Positions 7,661 through 15,776 of a DNA stretch of 35,182 nt are shown here, piece by piece. The stretch is from NCBI RefSeq assembly GCF_025175675.1, contig NZ_JANIOA010000044.1, positions 1 through 35,182 on the forward strand. The letters run 5' to 3'. The notes under the pieces were generated by a model. The model was not told where the DNA came from. It worked only from the letters and a program-made list of their open reading frames with translations, and searched no databases. The stretch comes from Sedimenticola hydrogenitrophicus. GTDB lineage: Bacteria > Pseudomonadota > Gammaproteobacteria > Chromatiales > Chromatiaceae. The position numbers and the translations under genes are program-made. Each line of letters starts with the position of its first letter. Within the stretch, counting starts at the first letter, position 1.

Positions 7661-7903
7661 TCAGTGCAGCGTATCGTACTTCGCCTGCAGTTCGTCCCGG
7701 GTCTCCTCGAAATCCGGATTGGGCACAATGCAGTCCGGCGGGCAGACCAGCTGGCACTGCGGCTCGTCCTCGGCGCCGACGCACTCGGTACACTTCATCG
7801 GGTCGATAATGTACATCGGATCACCGGCGGTGATGGCGTCGTTCGGACACTCGGTCGGGCAGGCGTCACAGGCGGTGCAATCTTCGTTGATCATAAGGGC
7901 CAT
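7661..7903 (-). CDS. fdx: 2[4Fe-4S] ferredoxin, electron donor to benzoyl-CoA reductase
   Basis: This 80-residue ferredoxin has two cluster motifs: C9-x2-C12-x2-C15-x3-C19 and C38-x2-C41-x8-C50-x3-C54. The eight-residue insertion in the second motif and the C-terminal helical extension are the marks of the Allochromatium-type low-potential ferredoxins, the kind used by benzoyl-CoA reductase in Thauera. It would carry electrons from the 2-oxoglutarate:ferredoxin oxidoreductase (korAB, 15777-18379) to BcrCBAD. GGAG upstream of the ATG supports the start. It is the last gene of the had-oah-dch-bcrCBAD-fdx series, 26 bp after bcrD. The extra C58 is outside the usual ligand set. Confidence 0.93.
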   Translation of the reverse strand: MALMINEDCTACDACPTECPNDAITAGDPMYIIDPMKCTECVGAEDEPQCQLVCPPDCIVPNPDFEETRDELQAKYDTLH

Positions 7904-7929
7904 AGTATTCTCCTTACGTAAACAGTGGG

Positions 7930-8772
7930 TTAGGAAGCGATGGCCAGTGAGCCCTGCTCAGCCAGCTTGTCGTAGCGATAGGCACCCCAGATGGCGGCAC
8001 CGATGGCGCCGGCATAGGGTGAATCGGGGTGGTTCACCGCCTTGGTCGGAATCTTCATCTTGACCATGGAGGCGTTGATCGAATCCATCAGCCCCTCATC
8101 CAGCGCCAGGCCGCCACTGAGGAAGGTGACCCCTTCGTCGGCCTTGATCACGCGCAGCAGCTTTACCAGCCGACCCGCCATGGAGTCGTGGATACCGCGC
8201 AGGATATTGGGCGCGCTGATGCCGCGCGACACCATGTTGATGACGTCGGTCTCGGCCAGCACCGCGCAGATGCTGGAGACGTTCTCCGGGTCGTCCGCCT
8301 GCTTGGACAACTCGCCGATCTCGTTCTGGGCGATGCCCAGGTAGCGCGAGATGTTCTCCAGGAACTGACCCGAGCCGGAGGCGCACTGGCTGGTCATGCG
8401 ATAGGTCAGCACCTTGCCGTGCTCGTCCATCTTCACCGCGCGGCCGTTCAGGGCCCCCATGTCCAGCACCGAGCGGGACTCGGGGTTGAGGTAGATGGCG
8501 CCACGGGCGTGCGTGGTCATGGAGTAGAAGTGACCGGTCGAAAACTCGATGTTCTCGCCCTCGCCGGTGGTGGCGGTGTACTGGATATCGGCCTCGGTCA
8601 GGCCGGCCTCCTCGATCACCTCTTCGTAGGCGCGCCGCGCCAGCTCCATCGGGTCGCGCTGGCGGATCTTGTCGTTGCGGCGGGCGATCCATTCGATGTT
8701 GTCGCCGTCGACCTTGAACAGCACGGTCTTGATACAACCGGTTCCCACATCTATGCCAATACTTGTCGTCAT
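7930..8772 (-). CDS. bcrD: Benzoyl-CoA reductase, ATPase subunit D
   Basis: This 280-residue protein belongs to the BadF/BadG/BcrA/BcrD ATPase family of the ASKHA fold. BcrA and BcrD form the electron-activating module that hydrolyses two ATP per electron pair and holds a bridging [4Fe-4S] cluster. Visible motifs are the phosphate-binding SIGIDVGTGCIKTVLF at the N-terminus, the cluster cysteine in TSQCASGSGQFLENI, SSICAVLAETDVI, and the adenosine-binding FLSGGLALDEGL. Length matches Thauera BcrD. It starts 2 bp after the bcrA stop, with GAGGAGG upstream, so the two are translationally linked. Confidence 0.95.
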   Translation of the reverse strand: MTTSIGIDVGTGCIKTVLFKVDGDNIEWIARRNDKIRQRDPMELARRAYEEVIEEAGLTEADIQYTATTGEGENIEFSTGHFYSMTTHARGAIYLNPESRSVLDMGALNGRAVKMDEHGKVLTYRMTSQCASGSGQFLENISRYLGIAQNEIGELSKQADDPENVSSICAVLAETDVINMVSRGISAPNILRGIHDSMAGRLVKLLRVIKADEGVTFLSGGLALDEGLMDSINASMVKMKIPTKAVNHPDSPYAGAIGAAIWGAYRYDKLAEQGSLAIAS

Positions 8773-8774
8773 GG

Positions 8775-10094
8775 TTATGCCTCCTCAACGGCACGGCGGG
8801 CAAATTCCGCACCGCCCAGTGCACCGGTATAAATTGAATCCGGGTTGATATTGATCTGCACGTCGCCATAGTTCTCCTGAACCAGCTCGCGCAGCTGCTT
8901 GACCGCCGCCTCGTTCTTGGCCACACCCCCGGTGAAGGTGAACTCGTCGGTAATACCACCGGAGCGCGAGATGATGGACATGGCGCGCAGGATGATGGCG
9001 CGATGCAGTCCGGCCATGATGTCCTCGCGCTTCTCGCCCAGTGCCAGGCGGTCACGCAACTCGGCACCGGCAAATACGGTACAGGTGGAGTTGATGCGCA
9101 CCGTCTTGGTCGCCTTCATCGCCATCGGCCCCAGTTCATGCAGGCCGAGGTTCATCTCGTCGGCGATGTAGCCGAGGTAGCGTCCGCAACCGGCGGCACA
9201 GCGGTCGTTCATCTGGAAGTTGACCACGATACCCTTGCCATCGATCTGGATACCCTTGGTATCCTGCCCGCCGATATCCAGCACGGTACGGGTCTTGGGG
9301 TACATCAGGTGCGCGCCCAGGCCGTGACACAGAATCTCGGAACGGATGTGCTCCTTGGGGAACGGCAGGCGCACCCGGCCATAACCGGTACCGACCACAT
9401 AGGTCTCCTCCAGGTCCATGTCCAGGACGCTCTTGATCGCCTTCATCACGTCATCCGAACTGACGCTGAGGTCGGTCTCTTCCGCCAGCACGTTGGTCAG
9501 GGCGCGGAGGAATTTGCCTTCCATGTCGTCGTTCGGCGGACGATTCTCCACCTCGATGATCGACTTGTCGTAGATGTTGATCAGGGTATCGAAATTCATA
9601 CCCATCTCCTTCGCGGTCTGTTCGGCGATGTTCATATACTCGGAACCGGCCAGATCACGGAAGAAGTCCGACTTGCGCACCACGCCCGGCGCGAACAGCC
9701 CCTGCAGCTTTTCGCGCAGGCGGGCAAAGGCCACATCCAGCACCGCGCAGATCTTCGCCTTCTGCCCCGGGTAACGCAGGTCGCCGGCGTTACCCGCGCA
9801 GGTCTGGTGCAGATCTTCCAGCTGCTCCAGGAACAGCTCCAGGCGGAAGTGGCGCTCCAGGTTCAACAGCAGGCGGTCGATCTTCTCGCCCTCGAGGCCG
9901 GAGAGTCCTTCCAGCGCGCGATGAAACAGGGTCAGGCGTGTACTGATGAACGCCTCCAGTTTGGCCACGCGGCTGGCGGTATCGTAATTGGAGCGGGAGT
10001 TGGTGATACCGCGCCCCAGTACTTCGCCAAACTCATCCATCACCACGGCCTTGGTAGTGGTGGAACCCAGGTCAATGCCTATATAACACTTCAT
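8775..10094 (-). CDS. bcrA: Benzoyl-CoA reductase, ATPase subunit A
   Basis: This 439-residue ATPase subunit is the larger partner of BcrD. It starts with [20 protein letters not shown] (phosphate-1 motif). It carries the cluster-binding region [20 protein letters not shown] and [12 protein letters not shown], and an adenosine-type motif [12 protein letters not shown]. About 130 extra residues (roughly 50-200, including [20 protein letters not shown]) set it apart from BcrD. That long form is typical of the Thauera/Rhodopseudomonas Bcr/Bad class rather than of the Azoarcus Bzd class. The frame is open upstream to 10259, but the ATG at 10094 follows GAGGGGG and the start lies 13 bp after bcrB, so this start is preferred. 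Confidence 0.94.
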   Translation of the reverse strand: MKCYIGIDLGSTTTKAVVMDEFGEVLGRGITNSRSNYDTASRVAKLEAFISTRLTLFHRALEGLSGLEGEKIDRLLLNLERHFRLELFLEQLEDLHQTCAGNAGDLRYPGQKAKICAVLDVAFARLREKLQGLFAPGVVRKSDFFRDLAGSEYMNIAEQTAKEMGMNFDTLINIYDKSIIEVENRPPNDDMEGKFLRALTNVLAEETDLSVSSDDVMKAIKSVLDMDLEETYVVGTGYGRVRLPFPKEHIRSEILCHGLGAHLMYPKTRTVLDIGGQDTKGIQIDGKGIVVNFQMNDRCAAGCGRYLGYIADEMNLGLHELGPMAMKATKTVRINSTCTVFAGAELRDRLALGEKREDIMAGLHRAIILRAMSIISRSGGITDEFTFTGGVAKNEAAVKQLRELVQENYGDVQININPDSIYTGALGGAEFARRAVEEA

Positions 10095-10107
10095 GCTCTG
10101 GCCCCCC

Positions 10108-11400
10108 TCAAGCGGTTCTGGTTGAACGACGTTTCTGGTCGACCATCTGGAAATAACTCTCCAGGCGGTTTTTGACGTTGGCCGCGGAGAAGTAACGCGG
10201 ATCCACCAGATCGGTCTCGATAAAGGCACCCGGCTTGCCGGTGCGTTTCTCAATTTCATTCATCATCATCAGCTGGCCGGCGGAGAAGCTGTTGCAGCTC
10301 TTGATGGAGTTGATGAGCAGACCGTCGGCCTGGTACTCATTCATGTATTTCTCGATCAGGTCGACACGGCTGGGCATGTTGCGGTTGGTGTAACAGCCCA
10401 GGCAGTAATCGGCCAGCGACTCCAGCGGGTTGGTCGGGTCATGGCGGAAACCCTCGTCATACACACCACCAACCTTGGTATAGGTGCTGGCCACGACCAC
10501 GGCGCCCTCGTCATAGAACATCTTCCAGAACTCGCGGAAGCTGGTCCAGTTGGGCGGACCCTCCACCACCAGGCGGTATTTCTCTTCGCCCATATCGCCT
10601 TCCGGGGTGACCGGACCCAGACCATCTTGCATCCGCTTCTCGATCTCGCCGCGCAGCAGCTGATAGTACTCGATGGCATCCTGGGTGCCGCGGAAGGCGG
10701 TGAAGATCGGGCCGATGTAGTAGACGCCGCCGAAGTAGGCGTCGATCGGTGAGCGCACATTCTTGGCACTCTCCAGCACCCACACCAGGTCATCCTCCGC
10801 CTTCGCGGAACGGGCCATGTTTTCCCGCAGCCGGTCGATATCGAACTTCACACCGGAAGTCTTCTCCAGTGCCGGAATCACCTCTTCCTTCAACTGTTTG
10901 ACCACGAAATTGCGCATGTTGTCGGTGATCACGCCATCGCCGGTATAGGGCACCTGCAGCATCACCGTGTCGCAGTTGTACTCCTTGCGCAGCAGCTCGA
11001 ACCACTTCATGAAGGTGAAGCAGCCGGTATAGGAGAGCAGCAGCAGATTGGGCGGCGGCATCACCTTGCCGTTGGGCGCGATGTTGCCCTTGGACATCAT
11101 GCCGATATCCGCCTTCACATAGGTGCAGACATCCTCGGAGTGGCCGCTGCGCTCGGCGTCCATGATCATGGCGCCACTCTGTTTGCGCATGCCGTTGTTG
11201 ATCGCATTGATCTCCGGCAGGTTGTTGAGCAGACCGAAACTGTTGATCAGTTCGTTCAGGTTGCCCGGCACGAAGGTGGAGACGATCTTCTTGCCGCTCT
11301 CGGGTGCGCCGGTCAGGGCATCGTAGTTGCGTGCGATCATCTCTTTCTGCTTGAGCATCGACGCGTCTTTGATGGCTTCCGGCTTGGTTGCGGTATTCAT
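10108..11400 (-). CDS. bcrB: Benzoyl-CoA reductase, substrate-binding subunit B
   Basis: This 430-residue protein belongs to the 2-hydroxyacyl-CoA dehydratase component family (FldB/FldC-like), which includes BcrB and BcrC. The BcrBC module binds benzoyl-CoA and [4Fe-4S] clusters and carries out the Birch-type reduction to cyclohexa-1,5-diene-1-carbonyl-CoA. Likely cluster cysteines are in [28 protein letters not shown] and [14 protein letters not shown]. The frame is open to 11487, but the ATG at 11400 follows a GGAG site and lies 7 bp from the end of bcrC. Length is close to the 438 residues I recall for Thauera BcrB. Confidence 0.94.
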   Translation of the reverse strand: MNTATKPEAIKDASMLKQKEMIARNYDALTGAPESGKKIVSTFVPGNLNELINSFGLLNNLPEINAINNGMRKQSGAMIMDAERSGHSEDVCTYVKADIGMMSKGNIAPNGKVMPPPNLLLLSYTGCFTFMKWFELLRKEYNCDTVMLQVPYTGDGVITDNMRNFVVKQLKEEVIPALEKTSGVKFDIDRLRENMARSAKAEDDLVWVLESAKNVRSPIDAYFGGVYYIGPIFTAFRGTQDAIEYYQLLRGEIEKRMQDGLGPVTPEGDMGEEKYRLVVEGPPNWTSFREFWKMFYDEGAVVVASTYTKVGGVYDEGFRHDPTNPLESLADYCLGCYTNRNMPSRVDLIEKYMNEYQADGLLINSIKSCNSFSAGQLMMMNEIEKRTGKPGAFIETDLVDPRYFSAANVKNRLESYFQMVDQKRRSTRTA

Positions 11401-11407
11401 AATGGTG

Positions 11408-12568
11408 TTAGCTCCACAGTTTGATCGAGTCGGCAAAGGTACCTGCCTGTTCACGGATCGGCTGCATCTGACCCGAGTTCTCTGCATACTTGAAGGAGAT
11501 GTGCGGTACGTTGTTTTCGCTCATCTTGGCCGACAGCAGCGGGCGTTCCAGCAGGGCCGGATCACAGAAGCTGGGGGCGGCGAAGATCACACCCTCGGCC
11601 TTGTTCTTGATCACCGAGTCGAGCAGGTACTGACCCACCTTCTCCTGGGTGTCGCAGTACTTGGCCGAGGAGTCGGCCGAGTGATGCAGGAAGGCATCGG
11701 CCAGGCTCTTGATCGGGTCGCCGTCGGTCGGCACCTCTTCCATCAGCCAGCGGTTGACCAGCATGTAGTCGTCGTCCACCACGTAGCAGCCGGCCATCTC
11801 GATCGACTTGATCAGGTTCAGCGGCGGCTGCTCACAGAACGAACCGCAGGTGATGATGCGGCATTTATCACGAATCGGTTTATCCTCTTTCACTACCGCT
11901 GCCAGGTACTCGTTCAGCATGACGATATGCTCTTCCACCGGAAGGACCTGCCCGGCACGCATCACCAGATAGACCTCTGAACTGGGCACCTTCCAGGGCT
12001 CGGCGGAACGCATGGCGTAGACATCGCGCACCAGTTGCCGGTGCTGGTTATAGATGGCAATGGAGTTGTTCAGCGCCTCATCGGTAATGGTGTTACCGGA
12101 GAGCTTCTCCATGTCGTGACGCAGTTCCTGCATCTCGTTCTGGTAGTAGGTGCCGCCGATATCGTCGCGGTAGTTCTGGGGCACATCGAAGTACTTGGCG
12201 TAGACGCCCGGCTTCATCAGCTTCCACATACCGGAGAGGTTGCGGATCACGTCGCAGATGCTGGGAAACAGCATGCCGTCGACAAAATCCAGCCGCCCGG
12301 TCAGTCCCAGTTCGATGGTGGAGCGGGGAATGCGGCAGATATAGCTCTGATAGAAGGCGTCGCCATGAATCACTTCCAGGTTGTCACCACCACCCAGGAT
12401 ACCCAGAGGCAGCATGCCGGCGGCATGAATGATCTCTTCCGGGATATAGACCGGCATGAACCCAACCACCTTGCGGCCGGGCACCGCCTCTTTCCAGGCA
12501 CGTGATGCGGCGAAGGTGGTATCTTCATACAACTCTTCACAGCGTGCGATTATCTCTGCAGTACTCAT
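11408..12568 (-). CDS. bcrC: Benzoyl-CoA reductase, substrate-binding subunit C
   Basis: This 386-residue partner of BcrB is in the same dehydratase-like family. Candidate cluster cysteines are in FYQSYICRIPRSTIELG, FPSICDVIRNLSG, ITCGSFCEQPPLNL and FAAPSFCDPALLERP. Blocks such as GFMPVYIPEEIIHAAGMLP are characteristic of the family. An ATG at 12586 would add six residues, but it sits in front of its own GGAGG. The ATG at 12568 has that GGGAGG about 9 nt upstream and lies 2 bp after the dch stop, so it is the better start. The order dch-bcrC-bcrB-bcrA-bcrD-fdx is that of Thauera aromatica. Confidence 0.94.
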   Translation of the reverse strand: MSTAEIIARCEELYEDTTFAASRAWKEAVPGRKVVGFMPVYIPEEIIHAAGMLPLGILGGGDNLEVIHGDAFYQSYICRIPRSTIELGLTGRLDFVDGMLFPSICDVIRNLSGMWKLMKPGVYAKYFDVPQNYRDDIGGTYYQNEMQELRHDMEKLSGNTITDEALNNSIAIYNQHRQLVRDVYAMRSAEPWKVPSSEVYLVMRAGQVLPVEEHIVMLNEYLAAVVKEDKPIRDKCRIITCGSFCEQPPLNLIKSIEMAGCYVVDDDYMLVNRWLMEEVPTDGDPIKSLADAFLHHSADSSAKYCDTQEKVGQYLLDSVIKNKAEGVIFAAPSFCDPALLERPLLSAKMSENNVPHISFKYAENSGQMQPIREQAGTFADSIKLWS

Positions 12569-12570
12569 GC

Positions 12571-13341
12571 TTAGCTGTCCTCCCATTTGGCTGGACGTTT
12601 CTCGATGAATGCATTCAAACCTTCTACAGCATCATGACTGGCCATCAGACCGTCCAGATAAAGGGCTTCAACGCTTGCCAGTTTGGCCTTGATACGCGCC
12701 ACCATGTCGCTCCGTACCGCCTGCACCGCGAAGCGCAGCGAGGAGGCCGAATGGGGCGCCAGAAATTTATCGAAATAGGCGATCGCCGCCGCCTGCGGGT
12801 CTGCCGCCAGCTGGTTGACCAGCCCCATGCGCAGGGCCTCGTCACTGTTCACGCTGCGACCGGAAAACAGCAAGTCCTCGGCATGCGCCTGACCGATGCG
12901 CTCCGGCAACAGACAGGAGGCGGCCGGGGCGAACACCGCCAACTGGATCTCCGGTTGGCCCATACGGGCGTCGCTCGCGGCAAACAGCTGGCTGCCGGCG
13001 GCGGCCACTTCCAGGCCGCCTCCCAGACACTGGCCCTGGATGGCGACCAGGATCGGCAGCGGGAAATCCAGCATGGTCTCGATCAGCCGGTGCAGTGAAC
13101 GCAGCATGCTGGCGCAACTGCCGGGCAGGTGCTCCTCCACGCTGGCGCCGAAGCTGAAGTGGGGACCTTCAGCGTCCAGCAGCACAGCGCGTAGCGCGGC
13201 CTGCCCGGCATATTGCTCGAAGGCCGTCTGCAGTGCGCCGATCATGGCGGCATCCACAATATTGGCCTTGGGTCGGTTAAGGCGCAGCCGCAGCAGCGCC
13301 CCGTCCCGGTCCAACCAAACCTTGAGCGGCGAATCGCTCAT
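12571..13341 (-). CDS. dch: Cyclohexa-1,5-diene-1-carbonyl-CoA hydratase
   Basis: This 256-residue crotonase-fold enzyme would add water to the dienoyl-CoA product of benzoyl-CoA reductase, giving 6-hydroxycyclohex-1-ene-1-carbonyl-CoA. Crotonase features are the N-terminal LRLNRPKANIVDAAMI, the first oxyanion-hole region HFSFGASVEEHLPG and the second, QGQCLGGGLEVAAAGS. The GASVEEHLP block is characteristic of Dch, BadK and related enzymes. It is placed between oah and bcrC with gaps of only a few bases. The specific substrate is inferred from context, but the context is strong. Confidence 0.92.
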   Translation of the reverse strand: MSDSPLKVWLDRDGALLRLRLNRPKANIVDAAMIGALQTAFEQYAGQAALRAVLLDAEGPHFSFGASVEEHLPGSCASMLRSLHRLIETMLDFPLPILVAIQGQCLGGGLEVAAAGSQLFAASDARMGQPEIQLAVFAPAASCLLPERIGQAHAEDLLFSGRSVNSDEALRMGLVNQLAADPQAAAIAYFDKFLAPHSASSLRFAVQAVRSDMVARIKAKLASVEALYLDGLMASHDAVEGLNAFIEKRPAKWEDS

Positions 13342-13344
13342 GCC

Positions 13345-14481
13345 TCAGTCCTCCCTGCCCGGCATCAGGCTCTCGATCAGCTCGGGAGTCCAGGGGGTCG
13401 CCTCGGCCAGGGCCTGGCGCAGGGCGACGAAGTCGATCTCGCGACCCACCTCGCGGTTGCCCTCATTGAAGGCGCGGAAGCCGGTGCGGGCCTCGTTCAT
13501 CATGTTCAGGGCCAGCCAGGCGCGGGAGTTCTCCTTGTTGCGGTTCCAGGCATCCAGCTTCGGCTTGCGCAGCTCTTCCAGACTCTTGGTCATGCACTCG
13601 GGGAAGGTCTCGAGCAGCTTGGCGCAGAGCTCCTCGACCGCCTGGTCGAGCAGGCTCAGATCGATCTCGCCCTGCTTGATCAGCGCCTTGGCCGCCTTGG
13701 CCGCTTCGCCGCTCTTGAATTCGCCATGCACGATGCGGCCGTACTCATCCAGCATCTGGTCGGTGACCGCCATCGGATTGGCGACAAATTTACCGTCCAG
13801 CTTCAGCGCCGGCACGATCTGCGAGACGATGCCGAGGCGATACGCCTTGTGTGCCGAGAAGGGTTCGCACAGGGTGCCGGAGACCATCGCCTGCTCGCAG
13901 CCGATCATCACCGGCAGAAAGTCGGTAGCGCCGCCGATGGCCGCGGAACCGTGCTTGGGACCGGCCTGGCCGAAGTTGGCCAGATCCTGGGCTACCGAGT
14001 AGTCCGCCGCCATGCCGATCTCCTGGCCGCCGCCGATACGCATGCCGTTGACCCGGCAGATCACCGGTTTGTCACAGCCCAGCATGGCGCTCACCATGTC
14101 GTTGAACAGGCGCATGTACTGGCGGTACTCCTGCGGATTGCCGGCGTAGTACTCGGCGTACTCCTTGGTGTTGCCACCGGTACAGAACGCCTTGTCGCCG
14201 GCGCCGGTGAACACCACGGCATTGACATCGCGGGCGCAGCTGGCGGCGCGGAAGGCGAGGATCACGCCCTTCACCATCTCGGTGGTGTAGGAGTTGTACT
14301 GGGCCGGATTGTTCAGGGTGATCCACAGATTGTAGAGCCCTTCCGCCACGCTGCCGTCACGACGTTTGGCGGGCCGCTTCTCCACCAGCAGGCCCTCAAA
14401 GCTGAGCTCCGGCACCAGGTTGTGGTCGACCACGGCGGCCGGCTTGGAATCGTTGATAATGCTGCGCGTTGAATCTCTCAT
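13345..14481 (-). CDS. oah: 6-oxocyclohex-1-ene-1-carbonyl-CoA hydrolase (ring opening)
   Basis: This 378-residue member of the crotonase superfamily is longer than ordinary enoyl-CoA hydratases, as is usual for Oah/BamA. It adds two waters to 6-oxocyclohex-1-ene-1-carbonyl-CoA and cleaves the ring to 3-hydroxypimeloyl-CoA. Visible blocks are FTGAGDKAFCTGGNTKEYAE (first oxyanion hole), CRVNGMRIGGGQEIGMAADY (second) and FGQAGPKHGSAAIGGATDFL. The last two are highly conserved in BamA, a diagnostic marker of anaerobic aromatic degraders. The ATG at 14481 follows AAAGGGG; an in-frame ATG at 14520 lies inside had and is rejected. It ends 3 bp before dch. Confidence 0.95.
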   Translation of the reverse strand: MRDSTRSIINDSKPAAVVDHNLVPELSFEGLLVEKRPAKRRDGSVAEGLYNLWITLNNPAQYNSYTTEMVKGVILAFRAASCARDVNAVVFTGAGDKAFCTGGNTKEYAEYYAGNPQEYRQYMRLFNDMVSAMLGCDKPVICRVNGMRIGGGQEIGMAADYSVAQDLANFGQAGPKHGSAAIGGATDFLPVMIGCEQAMVSGTLCEPFSAHKAYRLGIVSQIVPALKLDGKFVANPMAVTDQMLDEYGRIVHGEFKSGEAAKAAKALIKQGEIDLSLLDQAVEELCAKLLETFPECMTKSLEELRKPKLDAWNRNKENSRAWLALNMMNEARTGFRAFNEGNREVGREIDFVALRQALAEATPWTPELIESLMPGRED

Positions 14482-14494
14482 GAAAACGTCCCCT

Positions 14495-15568
14495 TTAAAG
14501 ATTCGGAACCAGAATGGCACGCTCGGTCAGAAGGTGGCCCTTGGCCGCTTCGAACACCGCGTTGATATCGTTGAGTGGATGAAGTTTTACGAACGGCTTC
14601 ATCTGGATCTTGTTCTGCAGCACCAGATCAAGCGCCTTGGGATAGTATTCCGGCAGACAGCCCCAGTTGCCCTGCAGGCGGGCGCTGAAGGCCATCAGGT
14701 TGGAGAGCCGCAGCTCCAGCTTGGCCATGGTGAAACCGACCACCGCCAGGTGCGATCCGTAGGTCAGCAGGCTGAAGGCGGTCTCCTGGCCGGGCGTCGA
14801 GCCGGAGCACTCGAATATCCTCCACTCGGTGGCGCGCAGGCCGTTTGCCTTCACATGCGCCTTGATCAGTTGCTTGATGGCGCGGGCGTCATGCTCCTTG
14901 GCATTCAGGGTCAGCTCGGCACCGAAATCCTTCAGCTGGTCCAGCTTCGCCTGATCCACATCGATGGCCACCACATGGGCGCCCATGGCGTGGGCGATCT
15001 GCACCGCGTAACCACCGACACCGCCGACACCGATCACGATGGCCAGGTCGCCCTCGTTGATCCCGGCCAGCAGCGCTGCCTGATAGGGTGTGGTCACCGC
15101 GTCCGCCAGCACCGCCACCTCGGCCAGGCTCATGCCGGCCGCCTCCAGCTGTTTCTCATCCACCGGACAGAGTCCGCGGGCCGGCACGGTGATATGGCTG
15201 GCAAAGCCGCCCTGGATATCGTTGCCGGGCATCTTCTGACCGCGGCACAGGGTGCCCAGACCGCGTTGGCAGAGGTCGCACTCGCCACAGGGCATCACCG
15301 CCGGGATCACCACCGCCTTGCCCAGCAGCCCCTCGGCACCTTCACCGCAGGCCACCACCCGGCCGCTGATCTCATGACCCAGGGTGAGGGGCAGTTCATG
15401 ATTGGTACGGACACCGTCATAAAGAAAGCCGAGATCGGTATGACAGACACCACAACCGGCCACTTCCACCGTGACTTCACCGGCAACCGGTGTTTCGAAG
15501 CTGCAATCCTCTTTAACGAAAGGCGCTCCCACTGCGGTCATCTGCCAACGGTATCCGTTAATACTCAT
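14495..15568 (-). CDS. had: 6-hydroxycyclohex-1-ene-1-carbonyl-CoA dehydrogenase
   Basis: This 357-residue zinc-type medium-chain alcohol dehydrogenase would oxidise the 6-hydroxy intermediate with NAD. Catalytic zinc ligands appear as C39 in AGCGVCHTD and H65-E66 in LGHE. The structural zinc site is C94, C97, C100, C108 in [16 protein letters not shown]. The Rossmann motif is [20 protein letters not shown]. The gene opens the had-oah-dch-bcrCBAD-fdx operon, with GGAG upstream of the ATG and a strong promoter at 15620-15647. Length and neighbours match Thauera Had. Confidence 0.94.
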   Translation of the reverse strand: MSINGYRWQMTAVGAPFVKEDCSFETPVAGEVTVEVAGCGVCHTDLGFLYDGVRTNHELPLTLGHEISGRVVACGEGAEGLLGKAVVIPAVMPCGECDLCQRGLGTLCRGQKMPGNDIQGGFASHITVPARGLCPVDEKQLEAAGMSLAEVAVLADAVTTPYQAALLAGINEGDLAIVIGVGGVGGYAVQIAHAMGAHVVAIDVDQAKLDQLKDFGAELTLNAKEHDARAIKQLIKAHVKANGLRATEWRIFECSGSTPGQETAFSLLTYGSHLAVVGFTMAKLELRLSNLMAFSARLQGNWGCLPEYYPKALDLVLQNKIQMKPFVKLHPLNDINAVFEAAKGHLLTERAILVPNL

Positions 15569-15616
15569 AGTCTGTGGTCTCCAAAATTCTTATTTCACGC
15601 ACTAATGCTGTGACAA

Positions 15617-15647
15617 TGAATTATATTTCACTTTCAACCCTTGTCAA
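15617..15647 (-). promoter_or_regulatory. Promoter of the had-oah-dch-bcr operon
   Basis: On the minus strand, TTGACA (15647-15642), a 16 bp spacer and TATAAT (15625-15620) form a consensus sigma-70 promoter with a start near 15613. The spacer and -10 contain GGTTGAAAGTGAAATA (15624-15639, given here on the minus strand), repeated at 15703-15718. TGAA-N6-TTCA covers 15617-15630. A consensus promoter with a repeat inside it suggests repression when no inducer is present. Confidence 0.8.
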
Positions 15648-15672
15648 CTTAATTTTATGTACTATATTTCCT

Positions 15673-15718
15673 TTGACATTGCCGATATCATGAAATATGA
15701 TTCATTTCACTTGCAACC
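15673..15718 (+). promoter_or_regulatory. Promoter of the korAB operon
   Basis: TTGACA (15673-15678), a 17 bp spacer and TATGAT (15696-15701) predict a start near 15708. TGAA-N6-TTCA (15691-15704) overlaps the -10, and the repeat CATTTCACTTGCAACC (15703-15718) covers the start site. The same two motifs occur, 74-79 bp away, at the opposing had promoter, suggesting that one regulator controls both. Confidence 0.78.
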
Positions 15719-15776
15719 AATCGGGTAATACCCAGCAAAATCCTGCGATATATGTCATATATATAAGGTATATCTA

